Below are positions 38,503 through 47,773 of a DNA stretch of 64,000 nt, in pieces; position 1 is the first letter of the stretch, and each line of letters begins with the position of its first letter. Position numbers and translations under genes: made by a program. Under the pieces are notes generated by a model. It was not told the DNA's origin, ran no database searches, and worked only from the letters and a program-made list of their open reading frames with translations. This DNA is from Eoetvoesia sp035555955. Its GTDB lineage: Bacteria > Pseudomonadota > Gammaproteobacteria > Burkholderiales > Burkholderiaceae_B. The DNA lies in contig NZ_DATMGA010000032.1 of NCBI RefSeq assembly GCF_035555955.1, forward strand, positions 23,602 to 87,601, read 5' to 3'.

Positions 38503-38812
38503 GCTGATGCTCCTGATGTGAAAAGCCTAGAAAGAAATGACAAACCAAAAATCCATGGAAAAATTCTAAGCTTTTGTTGCACAGCACAGTAGAGTTATAT
38601 CTTATATAAGACTAATTATATTTTTGTTATAAATCATATAAATACAAATTTTATTTCGTTATATGAAATGTTTTTTCCTGTTATGAAAACCAAAACAACG
38701 CAACGCAACATCGACTTTTTGTATTGCGCAATTTAAATTTCACAATACGGAAAAAAGAAATGGCAGGCGCTACAATATCGCTTTACCGATAGCCGCCCCC
38801 AACACCGAAGTC
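38503..38812. promoter_or_regulatory. AT-rich divergent control region between aceA and queF
   Basis: Some 310 bases without a gene; the stretch at about 38570-38760 is strikingly AT-rich compared with its surroundings. Inverted repeats seen include CTTATATAAG (about 38602-38611), ATTTC-N7-GAAAT (38653-38669) and ATTGCGCAAT (38723-38732) within a larger GTATTG...CAATAC pair. A -10-like TACAAT for queF is at 38771-38776. For aceA, TATAAT-like boxes occur in the AT-rich part. The regulator is unknown; these are candidate operators only. Confidence 0.5.
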
Positions 38813-39631
38813 ATGCTTGATCCCAAATTGGCAAACGCCCCGCTAGGCCACGAAGTGGCCTACCCCGATAAATACGATGCCGGCCTGCTCTTTCCCATAG
38901 CGCGCGCCGCCAACCGGCAAACCTTGCCGCACATGCCGGGCTGGTCGGGCGCCGACATCTGGAATGCCTATGAAATCTCGTGGCTCAACCGCAAGGGAAA
39001 GCCGCTGGTCGCCATGGCGCGTTTCGTGTTTCCCTACACCAGCCCTAATCTCATCGAGTCCAAATCGTTCAAGCTCTATTTGAATTCATTCAACGACGAA
39101 CGCTTCGACTCGGCCGACCAAGTCCTGCAAATCATGCAGCGCGACTTGAGCCGCGCCGCGGGCGCCGACATCCATGCCGAATTCCTGCCGGTGGATCAAC
39201 CCATCCACGTCGCCCCCCTGGAAGGCCGGAACATCGACGGGGCCGATGTGGAAATCACCACCTACAAGCCGGCGCCCGAACTGCTGCGCTGCGCCGACAG
39301 CCTCGAAGTCGTGACCGAAACCCTGGTTTCCGAACTGCTGAAGTCCAACTGCCCGGTTACCGGCCAACCCGACTGGGGCAGCCTGCAGATCCGCTATACC
39401 GGCCCGCGCATCGACCGCGAAGCCCTGCTGGCCTATGTGGTGTCGCTGCGCCGGCACGATGAATTCCACGAGCATTGCGTGGAAAAGATATATTGCGACA
39501 TCTGGCAGGCCTGCCGGCCCGCGTCGCTATGCGTCTATGCGCGATACACCCGCCGGGGCGGGCTGGACATCAACCCCTGGCGCAGCAGCGAGTCGGTCTC
39601 CATCGCCGACACACGCACGCTGCGGCAATAA
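38813..39631 (+). CDS. queF: NADPH-dependent 7-cyano-7-deazaguanine reductase QueF
   Basis: The 272-residue protein is the long, two-domain form of QueF. The N-terminal half includes ESKSFKLYLNSFN, the QueF motif. The C-terminal half includes SELLKSNCPVTGQPDWG, with the catalytic Cys that forms a thioimide with preQ0, and YTGPRIDREALLAYVVSLR. It reduces preQ0 to preQ1 in queuosine synthesis. QueH, which completes the pathway, is encoded at 24723. No preQ1 riboswitch was recognised upstream. Confidence 0.95.
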   Translation: MLDPKLANAPLGHEVAYPDKYDAGLLFPIARAANRQTLPHMPGWSGADIWNAYEISWLNRKGKPLVAMARFVFPYTSPNLIESKSFKLYLNSFNDERFDSADQVLQIMQRDLSRAAGADIHAEFLPVDQPIHVAPLEGRNIDGADVEITTYKPAPELLRCADSLEVVTETLVSELLKSNCPVTGQPDWGSLQIRYTGPRIDREALLAYVVSLRRHDEFHEHCVEKIYCDIWQACRPASLCVYARYTRRGGLDINPWRSSESVSIADTRTLRQ

Positions 39632-39636
39632 GCAAA

Positions 39637-40923
39637 TCAGGCGGGAACAGGAGCCGCCCGGCTGGCCGCGGCCCGGGCCACCATAAGCGCCGCCACCGCC
39701 GCCACCACGAACGACACGCCCGCGCCAACCCACGGCCCCTGGCTCATGCCGGCATCCAGCATCAGGCCGAAGCCCACCGGCCCCAGTGACGAGCCGACGT
39801 CCATGCCCGAATACACCAGGCCATAGACCGTACCGGTGGCGCCTTTGGGCGTGACTCGGCGGATCAGCATGTCGCGCGAAGGCGTGGCCACGCCGGCGCA
39901 GAAGCCGGCCAGGCCGACCAGGACCATGGCCCAGGAAGGTGTGAGCAGCCCCGCCGCCAGCGCCACCAGGAACAGGCCCGCCAGGATCAGCGACACCGCC
40001 ACCGTAAGTTCGGTCTTGGGCGTGGCGCTGACCAGAAAGCCCCCGGCCAGCATGCCGACGGCCGAAGCCACCATATAGCCTGACAAGGTAGTTCCCGCCA
40101 GCACCTTGTCGATGCCGTAGACGTCTCCCAGCATGGGGATGGTGTAGTTCTGCACGGCCGAAAGCGAGATGGACGTGCACATGAAAAAGAAGAACGCCCC
40201 CCACAGCGCCGGCTGCTTGAGCAGCGTGACCAGGGTTTGCCCCACCGACTGTTCCGCCAGCGAGGCCGTTTGTTTCTCGGAGTTGCCTTCCTTTTCAGGG
40301 GCGATCGCGATGTTTCCCCGCCCGGCCAGCAGGTCGCGCCCCAGCCAGACCAGCAGCAGCACGAACGCAATCAGCCCCCCCGCGCAAAAGGCCGCCACGC
40401 GCCAGTTGGCCAGGTGGATGATGGTGGTCATGAAGATCGGCGTCAGCGCCCAGCCCAGGTTGCCCGTAAGGCCGTGCGTGCTATAGGCATGGCCCAGGCG
40501 CAATGGGCTGACGCGATGGTTGATGATGGAGTAATCGACAGGATGGAACACCGAGTTGCCGGCGCCGCCCACCAGGGCGGCCGCAACCAGCATGCCATAG
40601 CCGCCGGCCAAGCCGATGAGCACCGCGGACACCACGAAGCAGGCCAGCCCGAACCGCAGCACCGGCGTGGGCCCGATGCGGTCGACGACGAACCCCGAAG
40701 AGGCCTGGCCTATGCTCGACACCAGATAGAAGATGGAGGCCAGCAAGCCCAGCTCGCCGAAGTTGTAGCCGAACTCGTTGGCCAGCGACAGGAACAGAGT
40801 GGGAAACACCAACTGGTAGAAATGCGAACAGGAATGCGCGGAGCCCAGCAGGCTGATGATCTTCCAGTCCTGCCGCAATATGGCCGGGCTGTCGGGAATT
40901 TGGTCGATGGTGGTGGCTGTCAT
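39637..40923 (-). CDS. Major facilitator superfamily transporter
   Basis: The roughly 428-residue protein has twelve hydrophobic segments. An MFS loop pattern lies between helices 2 and 3 (GFVVDRIGPTPVLRFG), and a second in the C-terminal half (SRDMLIRRVTPKGATGTVYG). The central loop is short and Lys/Glu-rich. It resembles fosmidomycin-resistance-like or sugar-phosphate MFS carriers; the substrate cannot be told. It is convergent with queF, ending 5 bases away. I use the ATG at 40923; a TTG three codons earlier is also in frame. Confidence 0.8.
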   Translation of the reverse strand: MTATTIDQIPDSPAILRQDWKIISLLGSAHSCSHFYQLVFPTLFLSLANEFGYNFGELGLLASIFYLVSSIGQASSGFVVDRIGPTPVLRFGLACFVVSAVLIGLAGGYGMLVAAALVGGAGNSVFHPVDYSIINHRVSPLRLGHAYSTHGLTGNLGWALTPIFMTTIIHLANWRVAAFCAGGLIAFVLLLVWLGRDLLAGRGNIAIAPEKEGNSEKQTASLAEQSVGQTLVTLLKQPALWGAFFFFMCTSISLSAVQNYTIPMLGDVYGIDKVLAGTTLSGYMVASAVGMLAGGFLVSATPKTELTVAVSLILAGLFLVALAAGLLTPSWAMVLVGLAGFCAGVATPSRDMLIRRVTPKGATGTVYGLVYSGMDVGSSLGPVGFGLMLDAGMSQGPWVGAGVSFVVAAVAALMVARAAASRAAPVPA

Positions 40924-41067
40924 GGTGATCAATAAGAAAAGCTGGCGGATCCGGTATGCGATTCGCTCAGTATGCTGCTTGTCTGGCCGGCATGCGCACG
41001 CAAGCCGCCTTAAAAACAGCGTACTGAACCCAGCAACGAAATGATACCGCCAAAACCCGAAGCCGTT

Positions 41068-41655
41068 TCAGCGGCCGTCAGAATGATCCGAGCGGTCGCG
41101 GATCTCGGGCCAGGCCCGGCGCAGGTAATAGCACATGGACCATACGGTGAGCACGGCGGCAACGATGATAAGCCACTGCCCCACCCTTTCGGTCGAAACC
41201 CCGTATATGGGCCGCCAGTACAGCAGGCAGGGAATGGCGATCATTTGCGCCGCCGTCTTGAATTTGCCCAGCCAGTGCACGGCCACGCTGCCGCTGGCCC
41301 CGATTTTCGCCATCCATTCGCGCAAGGCGGAAATGGTGATTTCGCGGCCAATGATGATCAGCGCAATGAACGAATCCACCCGGTTCAGGTCCAGCAGCAC
41401 CAGCAGCGCGGCGCACACCATGAGCTTGTCGGCCACGGGATCCAGGAACGCCCCGAACGAGGAAGTCTGGTGCCAGCGGCGCGCCAGCCAGCCGTCGAAC
41501 CAGTCGGTCAGGGCCGCGACGATGAAGGCCAGCGCCGCGACGGCATCGCGCAGCGGCGCGGGCAGCCAACTGCCCGAAACGTAGAACAGGGCAACGAGCA
41601 GCGGAATCATGGCGATCCGCAGCCAGGTCAGGGCAATGGGTAGATTTATAGGCAT
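41068..41655 (-). CDS. pgsA: CDP-diacylglycerol-glycerol-3-phosphate 3-phosphatidyltransferase
   Basis: The 195-residue membrane enzyme has the CDP-alcohol phosphotransferase motif DG-x2-AR-x8-G-x3-D-x3-D, read here as FDGWLARRWHQTSSFGAFLD followed by PVAD. Several helices surround it. It makes phosphatidylglycerol phosphate, the committed step to phosphatidylglycerol and cardiolipin. It follows uvrC by 14 bases, the conserved uvrC-pgsA pair of proteobacteria. The start MPINLPIALTWLRI is typical. Confidence 0.95.
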   Translation of the reverse strand: MPINLPIALTWLRIAMIPLLVALFYVSGSWLPAPLRDAVAALAFIVAALTDWFDGWLARRWHQTSSFGAFLDPVADKLMVCAALLVLLDLNRVDSFIALIIIGREITISALREWMAKIGASGSVAVHWLGKFKTAAQMIAIPCLLYWRPIYGVSTERVGQWLIIVAAVLTVWSMCYYLRRAWPEIRDRSDHSDGR

Positions 41656-41669
41656 GGAGTAATACTACC

Positions 41670-43493
41670 TTATCGCAGCGCCTGGTAGATGCGCTCGGCC
41701 AGTTCGTCCGAAATTCCATCCACCGAGCGCAAATCGTCGATGCTGGCATCGACCACGCCCGAAAACCCGCCGAAGCGCGCCAGCAGCTTCTGGCGGCGCT
41801 TGGCGCCCACCCCTTCGATCTGCTCCAGGCGCGACACATTGCGCGCCTTGGCCCGCTGGGCGCGCATGCCGGTGATGGCGAAGCGGTGGGCTTCGTCGCG
41901 CACCTGGGCCACCAGCATCAAGGCCGCCGACTCCAGCCCCAGCGCCACCGGCTCGCGCTCGTCGGCAAACACCAGCGTTTCCAGGCCCACCCTTCGCCCT
42001 TCGCCCTTGGCCACACCGACGATCACGCGCATATCCAGGCCCAGCTCGGCAAACACCTGGCGCGCCACTTCGACCTGGCCCTTGCCGCCGTCGATCAGCG
42101 CGATGGTGGGCATTTCGGCCTGACCGTCGGCCACCCGGCCGAAACGGCGCGTCAGCACCTGGCGCATGGCGGCGTAATCGTCGCCCGGCGTGATGCCCGC
42201 GATGTTGTAGCGCCGGTACAGCGAAGGCTGCATGGCGTGATGCTTGTACACCACGCAGGAAGCCTGGGTGGCCTCGCCCGCCGTATGGCTGATGTCGAAG
42301 CATTCGATGTGCATGGCGTCCAGGGCCGCCTCGTCGGTATCCAGCTCCAGCGTTTCGGCCAGGGCCAGCGTGCGCGCCACCCGCGCCCCCGATTCGGTCA
42401 GCGCCCGGGCCAGTGCGATCTCGGCATTTTTCTGGGCCTGTTCCAGCCAGCTTTTGCGCACGCCCTGGGGCTTGGTCAGCACCCGGGCCTTGACGCCGGT
42501 CTGCTCGGCCAGCAGCCGCATCAGGCTGGCGTCGGGCAAGGAATGCGAACAGACGAGCACGGGCGGCATGGCGCTTTCCACATAGTGCTGGGCGATAAAG
42601 GCGGCCAATACATCGCCCGGCTCGTCGCCATTGGCATGAGTGGGGAAAAAGGGCTTGTCGCCCAGGTGGCGGCCGCCCCGCACCATGGCCATGTTCACGC
42701 ACACCCGCCCGCCGCTGGAAGCCACCGCAATGACGTCGACATCGTCGTTGCCGATCTGCTCCATGGTCTGCTGCTGCAGAACGCGGGCCAAGGCGCCCAT
42801 CTGGTCGCGCAGCACCGCCGCCTGTTCGAACTGCAGCGCCTCGGACGCCTGCTTCATACGCTGTTCGATGTCGCCCAGCACCTCTTTGGCCTGACCGTCC
42901 AGGAAGCGCACGGCCCGCTCGACATCGGCCTGATAGTCCTCGGGGGAAATCAGGCCGACGCACGGCGCCGAACAGCGCCCGATCTGATGAAGCAGACAGG
43001 GCCTGGAGCGGTTGGAAAAAACGCTGTCCTCGCAGGTGCGCAGGCGAAACACACGCTGCAGTATCTGTATGGTTTCGCGCACCGCCCAGGCATTGGGAAA
43101 CGGCCCGAAGTAGCGCCCCTTGCCGCTGGTGCTGCCCCGGTAGTACACGATGCGCGGCGAAGCATGGCCCGTGATCTGCAGATACGGGTAGGATTTGTCG
43201 TCGCGGAACAGAATGTTGTAGCGCGGGTGCAGGCTTTTGATGAGGTTGTTTTCCAGCAGCAGCGCTTCGGCTTCCGAGCGGGTGATGGTGACCTCGACCC
43301 GGGCCACCCGCGCCACCATGTGGGTGATGCGCGGGCTGTGGCCTGTTTTCTGGAAATACGACGAAACCCGCCGCTTGAGATCGCGGGCCTTGCCGACGTA
43401 CAGCACCTCGCCTTCCGCATCGATGTGGCGGTAGACGCCCGGCAGGTGCGGCAGATCAGCCAGAAACGATTTGAGATTGAAGCTGTCGGGCAT
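41670..43493 (-). CDS. uvrC: Excinuclease ABC subunit C
   Basis: The 607-residue protein has an N-terminal GIY-YIG nuclease domain (LPGVYRHIDAEGEVLYVGKARDLKRRV) and a UVR motif near residue 205. The RNase H-like endonuclease domain (ECFDISHTAGEATQASCVVY and ALIDGGKGQVEVARQVF) and C-terminal helix-hairpin-helix repeats follow. UvrC makes both incisions in nucleotide excision repair. I use the ATG at 43493, which gives the family-like MPDSFNLKSFLADLPHLPGVY; a TTG at 43508 is also in frame. The gene overlaps the nagZ end by 38 bases. Confidence 0.96.
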   Translation of the reverse strand: MPDSFNLKSFLADLPHLPGVYRHIDAEGEVLYVGKARDLKRRVSSYFQKTGHSPRITHMVARVARVEVTITRSEAEALLLENNLIKSLHPRYNILFRDDKSYPYLQITGHASPRIVYYRGSTSGKGRYFGPFPNAWAVRETIQILQRVFRLRTCEDSVFSNRSRPCLLHQIGRCSAPCVGLISPEDYQADVERAVRFLDGQAKEVLGDIEQRMKQASEALQFEQAAVLRDQMGALARVLQQQTMEQIGNDDVDVIAVASSGGRVCVNMAMVRGGRHLGDKPFFPTHANGDEPGDVLAAFIAQHYVESAMPPVLVCSHSLPDASLMRLLAEQTGVKARVLTKPQGVRKSWLEQAQKNAEIALARALTESGARVARTLALAETLELDTDEAALDAMHIECFDISHTAGEATQASCVVYKHHAMQPSLYRRYNIAGITPGDDYAAMRQVLTRRFGRVADGQAEMPTIALIDGGKGQVEVARQVFAELGLDMRVIVGVAKGEGRRVGLETLVFADEREPVALGLESAALMLVAQVRDEAHRFAITGMRAQRAKARNVSRLEQIEGVGAKRRQKLLARFGGFSGVVDASIDDLRSVDGISDELAERIYQALR

Positions 43494-44514
43494 ACTGGTA
43501 ACGCTCAAGGCTTTGCAGGGCGGCCCAATCGGGCGCCGGCTGGCGCGGCATGAGGCGGCGTATCCGGCTTACCGATTCGGGCCGCAGGGCGAATTGCAGC
43601 CGCGCCAGCAGGTCGTCGGCCAGATCGGGGCGATTGCATACCAGCACCATGTCGCAGCCCGCGCCCAGCGCGGCCTGCGCGCGGGCCAGGATGTCGCCCG
43701 CCACGGTTGCGCCTTCCATGGTCAGGTCGTCGGAAAACACCACGCCGTCGTACATCAGCTTGTCGCGCAGCACTTCCTGTATCCAGAACTTCGAAAACCC
43801 CGCCGGATTGGGATCGACGCTGGAGTAGATGACGTGCGCCGGCATGACCGACGGCAGCACCATGTCGCCCAGCCAGCCGTAAGGGGCGGCGTCTTCCTGC
43901 ATGATGGCTTCGAACTCCCGCGTATCGACGGGAATCTCGTGGTGCGAATCGGCCTCGACGGCGCCATGGCCCGGAAAGTGCTTGCCGCAGGAAGCCATGC
44001 CCGCTAGCATCAGCCCCTGGATGACGCCGCGCGCCAGCATGGCCACGACTTGCGGCTCGCGATGGAACGAACGGTTGCCGATGATTTTGCTGACGCCGTA
44101 GTCCAGGTCGAGCACCGGCGTAAAGCTGAGATCGACGCCGCAGGCGCGCAGCTCGGCGCCCAGCACGTAGCCGGTCTCGGTGGCCAGCCGCATGGCGGCC
44201 AGGGAGTCGTCCATCCAGATTTCACCGAACACGCCCATGGCCGGGATAGGCGTGAAACCATCGGTGCGGAAACGCTGGACGCGCCCGCCTTCGTGGTCGA
44301 CGGCAATGAGCAGCGGTTCGTCGCGCTCGGCATGGATGGCCTGGCAAAGCGCGGCCAGCTGTTCACGGTTTGCGAAATTGCGGGCGAATAAAATGACGCC
44401 CCCCACCAGGGGATGGCGCAAGCGTTCTTTTTCGTGGGCGGTCAGCTCCGTGCCTTCGATATCGACCATGACCGGCCCGGGAGGCTGGCCGGTGCGCAAT
44501 GCGTCAACTGTCAT
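43456..44514 (-). CDS. nagZ: Beta-N-acetylhexosaminidase (peptidoglycan recycling)
   Basis: The 352-residue glycoside hydrolase family 3 enzyme contains the NagZ signature KHFPGHGAVEADSHHEIP. Its flexible loop supplies the catalytic His, and FSDDLTMEGA holds the nucleophile Asp. It removes N-acetylglucosamine from anhydro-muropeptides in the cytoplasm, a step that influences beta-lactamase induction. It lies in the acpS-nagZ-uvrC-pgsA string and its end overlaps the uvrC start. The start MTVDALRTGQPPGPVMVDIEGTEL is as in the family. Confidence 0.95.
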   Translation of the reverse strand: MTVDALRTGQPPGPVMVDIEGTELTAHEKERLRHPLVGGVILFARNFANREQLAALCQAIHAERDEPLLIAVDHEGGRVQRFRTDGFTPIPAMGVFGEIWMDDSLAAMRLATETGYVLGAELRACGVDLSFTPVLDLDYGVSKIIGNRSFHREPQVVAMLARGVIQGLMLAGMASCGKHFPGHGAVEADSHHEIPVDTREFEAIMQEDAAPYGWLGDMVLPSVMPAHVIYSSVDPNPAGFSKFWIQEVLRDKLMYDGVVFSDDLTMEGATVAGDILARAQAALGAGCDMVLVCNRPDLADDLLARLQFALRPESVSRIRRLMPRQPAPDWAALQSLERYQYARQLQSQIVSG

Positions 44515-44631
44515 AACTACTATCGTCCATCCTGTTCATAGATTCAGATCCGAAAGGCGCGGCCTGCATCCGCTGCCGCAAAGAATTCGCGGGCGAACGG
44601 GCTACCGCGCGAAACCGGCCGGCTGCGCCGC

Positions 44632-45051
44632 TTACGCCGGCAAGCGCGCTTCCACCACCACGAAAGCCATCACGATATCACTTTCGTCGCTGAGCGAGAC
44701 ATGCGCCGCGCCGAAGCGTTCAGCGTACCATGGCGCCAGGGGCCCGTTCAGGCTTACCTGCGGCTTGCCCGACGGGGCATTGAGCACCTGCATGCGCGTC
44801 CAGCTCATGGGGCTGTGGATACCCAGGCCGATGGCCTTGGAAAACGCCTCTTTGGCGGCAAAGCGGGTGGCCAGGTAGCGCATGCCCCGGCTTGTATCGC
44901 GCGCCAGGCGGCGATGGAAAACCTCGAGTTCCTGTTCGCCCAGGATGCGCTGCGAAAACCTAGCCCCCTGGCGCTGATAGGCCCGCACAATGCGCTCCAG
45001 CCTGAGGATGTCGGTGCCTATGCCCGCCACGGAACCTGGCAGCGCCATCAT
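44632..45051 (-). CDS. acpS: Holo-[acyl-carrier-protein] synthase
   Basis: The 139-residue protein has the two metal-binding motifs of AcpS, GIGTDILRLERI (Asp) and RFAAKEAFSKAIG (Glu). It transfers the 4'-phosphopantetheine arm of CoA to carrier proteins, and could serve the accessory ACP at 443-649 as well as the housekeeping one. It starts 9 bases after the enoyl-CoA hydratase family gene and is followed by nagZ 117 bases later. Confidence 0.94.
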   Translation of the reverse strand: MMALPGSVAGIGTDILRLERIVRAYQRQGARFSQRILGEQELEVFHRRLARDTSRGMRYLATRFAAKEAFSKAIGLGIHSPMSWTRMQVLNAPSGKPQVSLNGPLAPWYAERFGAAHVSLSDESDIVMAFVVVEARLPA

Positions 45052-45060
45052 GGCCGCCCC

Positions 45061-45849
45061 CTATTTGCCCGTGAACACGGGCGAACGCTTGGCCATGAAC
45101 GCCGCGACGCCCTCGGCGTAGTCGGCGCTGCGCCCCAGCTCGCTCATCAGGCTGCACTCCAGCTCGAGCTGTTCGGCCAGCGTGTTGCCCAGGCTCTGGT
45201 TCAGGGCGTGCTTGGTGGCAGCCAGGCCCTTGGTGGGCGCTGCGGCGAAATGCGCCGCCAGCTCCTCCAGGCGGGCCTCGAACTGCTCGTCGGGCACGCA
45301 TTGCCAGATAAGGCCCCATTGGGCGGCCTGCTCGGCGCTGAGCTTTTCACCCAGCAAGGCCAGGCCCATGGCCCGCGCCTGCCCGACCAGGCGCGGCAGG
45401 GCAAACGTGCCGCCCGTATCGGGAAGCAGGCCCAGCCGCGAAAACGACTGGATGAAACTGGCCGATTGCCTGGCGATGACGAGATCGCCGGCCAGCGCAA
45501 GGCTGGCCCCTGCCCCCGCCGCCACACCATTGACGCCCACCACGACCGGCATGGGCAGCGCCCGCAGCCGCTTGATGAGGGGCATGTAGTTGTTTCTCAG
45601 GCTGGCGCCCAGGTCGGGCGGCTGGCCGTCCGGCGAGGGTGTGCGCTGCGACAAATCCTGCCCCGCGCAAAAACCGCGGCCATTGCCGGTAAGCACCAGC
45701 ACCCGCGCGCCGCGTGTCTCGATCTCGGTCAGGGCCCGGCGCACTTCGTCGTGCATCTCGGCGGTAAAGCTGTTCATCTTGTCGGGCCGGTTCAAGGTGA
45801 TGCGGGCAATCGCTTCACCCAGCTCGAATTGAATGGTTTCGTAGGTCAT
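45061..45849 (-). CDS. Enoyl-CoA hydratase/isomerase family protein (PaaG-like)
   Basis: The 262-residue crotonase-fold protein has LNRPDKMNSF, the oxyanion-hole segment GNGRGFCAGQDLSQR and a second AAGAGASLALAGDLVIA. A DTGGTFALPRLVG segment similar to PaaG (ring-1,2-epoxyphenylacetyl-CoA isomerase) is also present. No other phenylacetate genes are nearby, so its substrate is uncertain. The Met at 45849 (MTYETIQFELGEAIARITL) is the family start; an extension to 45900 is not used. It occupies the position before acpS where many relatives have pdxJ. Confidence 0.85.
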   Translation of the reverse strand: MTYETIQFELGEAIARITLNRPDKMNSFTAEMHDEVRRALTEIETRGARVLVLTGNGRGFCAGQDLSQRTPSPDGQPPDLGASLRNNYMPLIKRLRALPMPVVVGVNGVAAGAGASLALAGDLVIARQSASFIQSFSRLGLLPDTGGTFALPRLVGQARAMGLALLGEKLSAEQAAQWGLIWQCVPDEQFEARLEELAAHFAAAPTKGLAATKHALNQSLGNTLAEQLELECSLMSELGRSADYAEGVAAFMAKRSPVFTGK

Positions 45850-45929
45850 GTCGGGCTTTCGTGCGGGCCGCGCCCCGGTCTGGCCGCAATGCTTGCGCAT
45901 TGGCCAGGCCGCGGGCGGCGCGCCGGCGG

Positions 45930-46475
45930 TTAAAGTTTGATGAAGTGTTCGCGGTAGTGCTTGAGCTCGTCGATGGACTCGTAGATATCGGCCAGCGCCT
46001 CGTGGCGGCTTTTCTTGACGAAGCTTTTATAGACTTCAGGCTTCCAGCGCAGCGACAGCTCTTTCAAGGTGCTGACGTCCAGGTTGCGGTAATGGAAAAA
46101 GGCTTCCAGCTTCGGCATGTACTTGACGAGGAAACGGCGGTCCTGCCCCACGGTATTGCCGCACAATGGCGACTTGCCGGCGGGCACGTACTGGGAAAGG
46201 AATTCCAGCAGTTGGGCTTCGGCCTGCCCTTCGGTAACGGTAGACGCCCTGACCTTGTCGATGAGGCCGCTTTTGCCGTGCGTGGACTTGTTCCATTTGT
46301 CCATGGCGTCGAGCAGTTCGTCGCTCTGGTGTATAACCACGACGGGGCCTTCGGCCACGAAAGTCAGGTCGGGCTCGGTAACGATGACCGCCGCTTCGAT
46401 AATCCGTTCTTTTTCAGGATCCAGCCCGGTCATTTCCAGGTCGAGCCAAACCAAACGCTGATCATTAACCGCCAT
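45930..46475 (-). CDS. orn: Oligoribonuclease
   Basis: The 181-residue DEDDh exonuclease begins with LVWLDLEMTGLDPEKERIIE (motif I, Asp and Glu). It has GNTVGQDRRFLVKYMP (motif II) and SRHEALADIYESI (motif III with His and Asp). Orn degrades two- to five-base RNAs, including pGpG from c-di-GMP turnover, and is often essential. It is divergent from the M48 protease-rsgA pair across about 47 bases. The Met at 46475 (MAVNDQRLVW) is preferred to one three codons earlier. Confidence 0.95.
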   Translation of the reverse strand: MAVNDQRLVWLDLEMTGLDPEKERIIEAAVIVTEPDLTFVAEGPVVVIHQSDELLDAMDKWNKSTHGKSGLIDKVRASTVTEGQAEAQLLEFLSQYVPAGKSPLCGNTVGQDRRFLVKYMPKLEAFFHYRNLDVSTLKELSLRWKPEVYKSFVKKSRHEALADIYESIDELKHYREHFIKL

Positions 46476-46522
46476 ATAATCCATCCTTAAAACAGAGATT
46501 TTCGCACACTCCCCCGCCGCCT

Positions 46523-47773
46523 ATGTTCACTTTGCTGTTTATTGCCTTCCTGCTGGCCGATATTACCCTGCGCACCTGGATGTCCATGCGCCAAATCCGC
46601 CACGTCAGGCAGCATCGCGACCAGGTTCCTCCCGAGTTCTCCGAGCGCATCGGGCTTGCCAGCCACCAGCGCGCCGCCGACTACACCCATGCCAAGGTGC
46701 AGTTGTCCCTGTTCGAGTCCTTCGTCGAGGCAGGGCTGCTCATTGCCCTGACCCTGCTGGGCGGCCTGCAGGCCCTGGATGTGCACATGGGTCACTGGAT
46801 CGCCAACGAAATGCTGCGCCAGCTGGCGCTGATAGGCTCGGTCCTGCTCATCGTCAGCCTGGTGGGGCTGCCGTTCACCCTGTGGCGCAAGTTCAGGCTG
46901 GAAGAACGCTTCGGCTTCAACCGCGTCACCCCCCGGCTTTTCCTGGCCGACACGCTCAAGGGGCTCGTGCTGCTGCTCGTCCTGGGCATCCCTCTTGCCG
47001 CGCTTGTGCTGTGGGTCATGGGCGGCGCGGGATCCTCCTGGGTCTGGTGGGCCTGGGCCATCTGGGTGGCCTTCAACATTCTTGTGCTATGGCTGTTTCC
47101 CACCGTCATCGCTCCCCTGTTCAACACATTCACGCCCCTGGACAACCCCGACATCGCGCAGCGCATCCAAGGCCTGGCCCGGCGCTGCGGCTTTCCCCTG
47201 GGCGGGCTGTTCGTCATGGACGGCTCCAAACGCTCGGCGCACGGCAACGCCTATTTCACGGGCTTTGGCAAAGCGCGGCGCATCGTGTTCTTCGACACCC
47301 TGCTGTCCCGCCTGAACACCGACGAAATCGAAGCCGTGCTGGCCCACGAGCTTGGACACTTCAAGCACAAGCACGTCATCAAGCGCATGATCGTCAGCTT
47401 CGCGCTGGCGCTGGTCTTTTTTCTGGTATTGGGCTGGCTCTCGCAACAGGTCTGGTTCTACACCGAGCTGGGAGTCGTGCCGCAACTGGGGCGCCCCAAC
47501 GATGCGCTGGCCCTGATCCTGTTTTTCCTCGTCATGCCCGTCTTCACCTTCTGGGTGGCTCCCCTGGCCGCCTGGTTCTCGCGGCGCGACGAATTCGAGG
47601 CCGACAACTACGCGGCGCAGCAGTGCTCGCCCCAGGCCCTGATCTCCGCCCTGGTCAAGCTGTACGACGACAACGCCGCCACCCTCACGCCCGACCCCTT
47701 GCATTCCGCCTACTACGACAGCCACCCTCCCGCCGTGCTGCGCATCCGGAACCTGCAAAAACATGGCGCCTGA
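46523..47773 (+). CDS. M48 family membrane zinc metalloprotease (Ste24/CAAX-type)
   Basis: The 416-residue protein has the zinc motif HELGH (AVLAHELGHFKHKH), several membrane helices on each side and a downstream EFEADNYAAQ that supplies the third zinc ligand. An N-terminal M48N domain precedes these. This is the Ste24-like form of family M48, which degrades or processes membrane proteins. The final residues overlap rsgA by 11 bases, so translation is coupled. Confidence 0.92.
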   Translation: MFTLLFIAFLLADITLRTWMSMRQIRHVRQHRDQVPPEFSERIGLASHQRAADYTHAKVQLSLFESFVEAGLLIALTLLGGLQALDVHMGHWIANEMLRQLALIGSVLLIVSLVGLPFTLWRKFRLEERFGFNRVTPRLFLADTLKGLVLLLVLGIPLAALVLWVMGGAGSSWVWWAWAIWVAFNILVLWLFPTVIAPLFNTFTPLDNPDIAQRIQGLARRCGFPLGGLFVMDGSKRSAHGNAYFTGFGKARRIVFFDTLLSRLNTDEIEAVLAHELGHFKHKHVIKRMIVSFALALVFFLVLGWLSQQVWFYTELGVVPQLGRPNDALALILFFLVMPVFTFWVAPLAAWFSRRDEFEADNYAAQQCSPQALISALVKLYDDNAATLTPDPLHSAYYDSHPPAVLRIRNLQKHGA

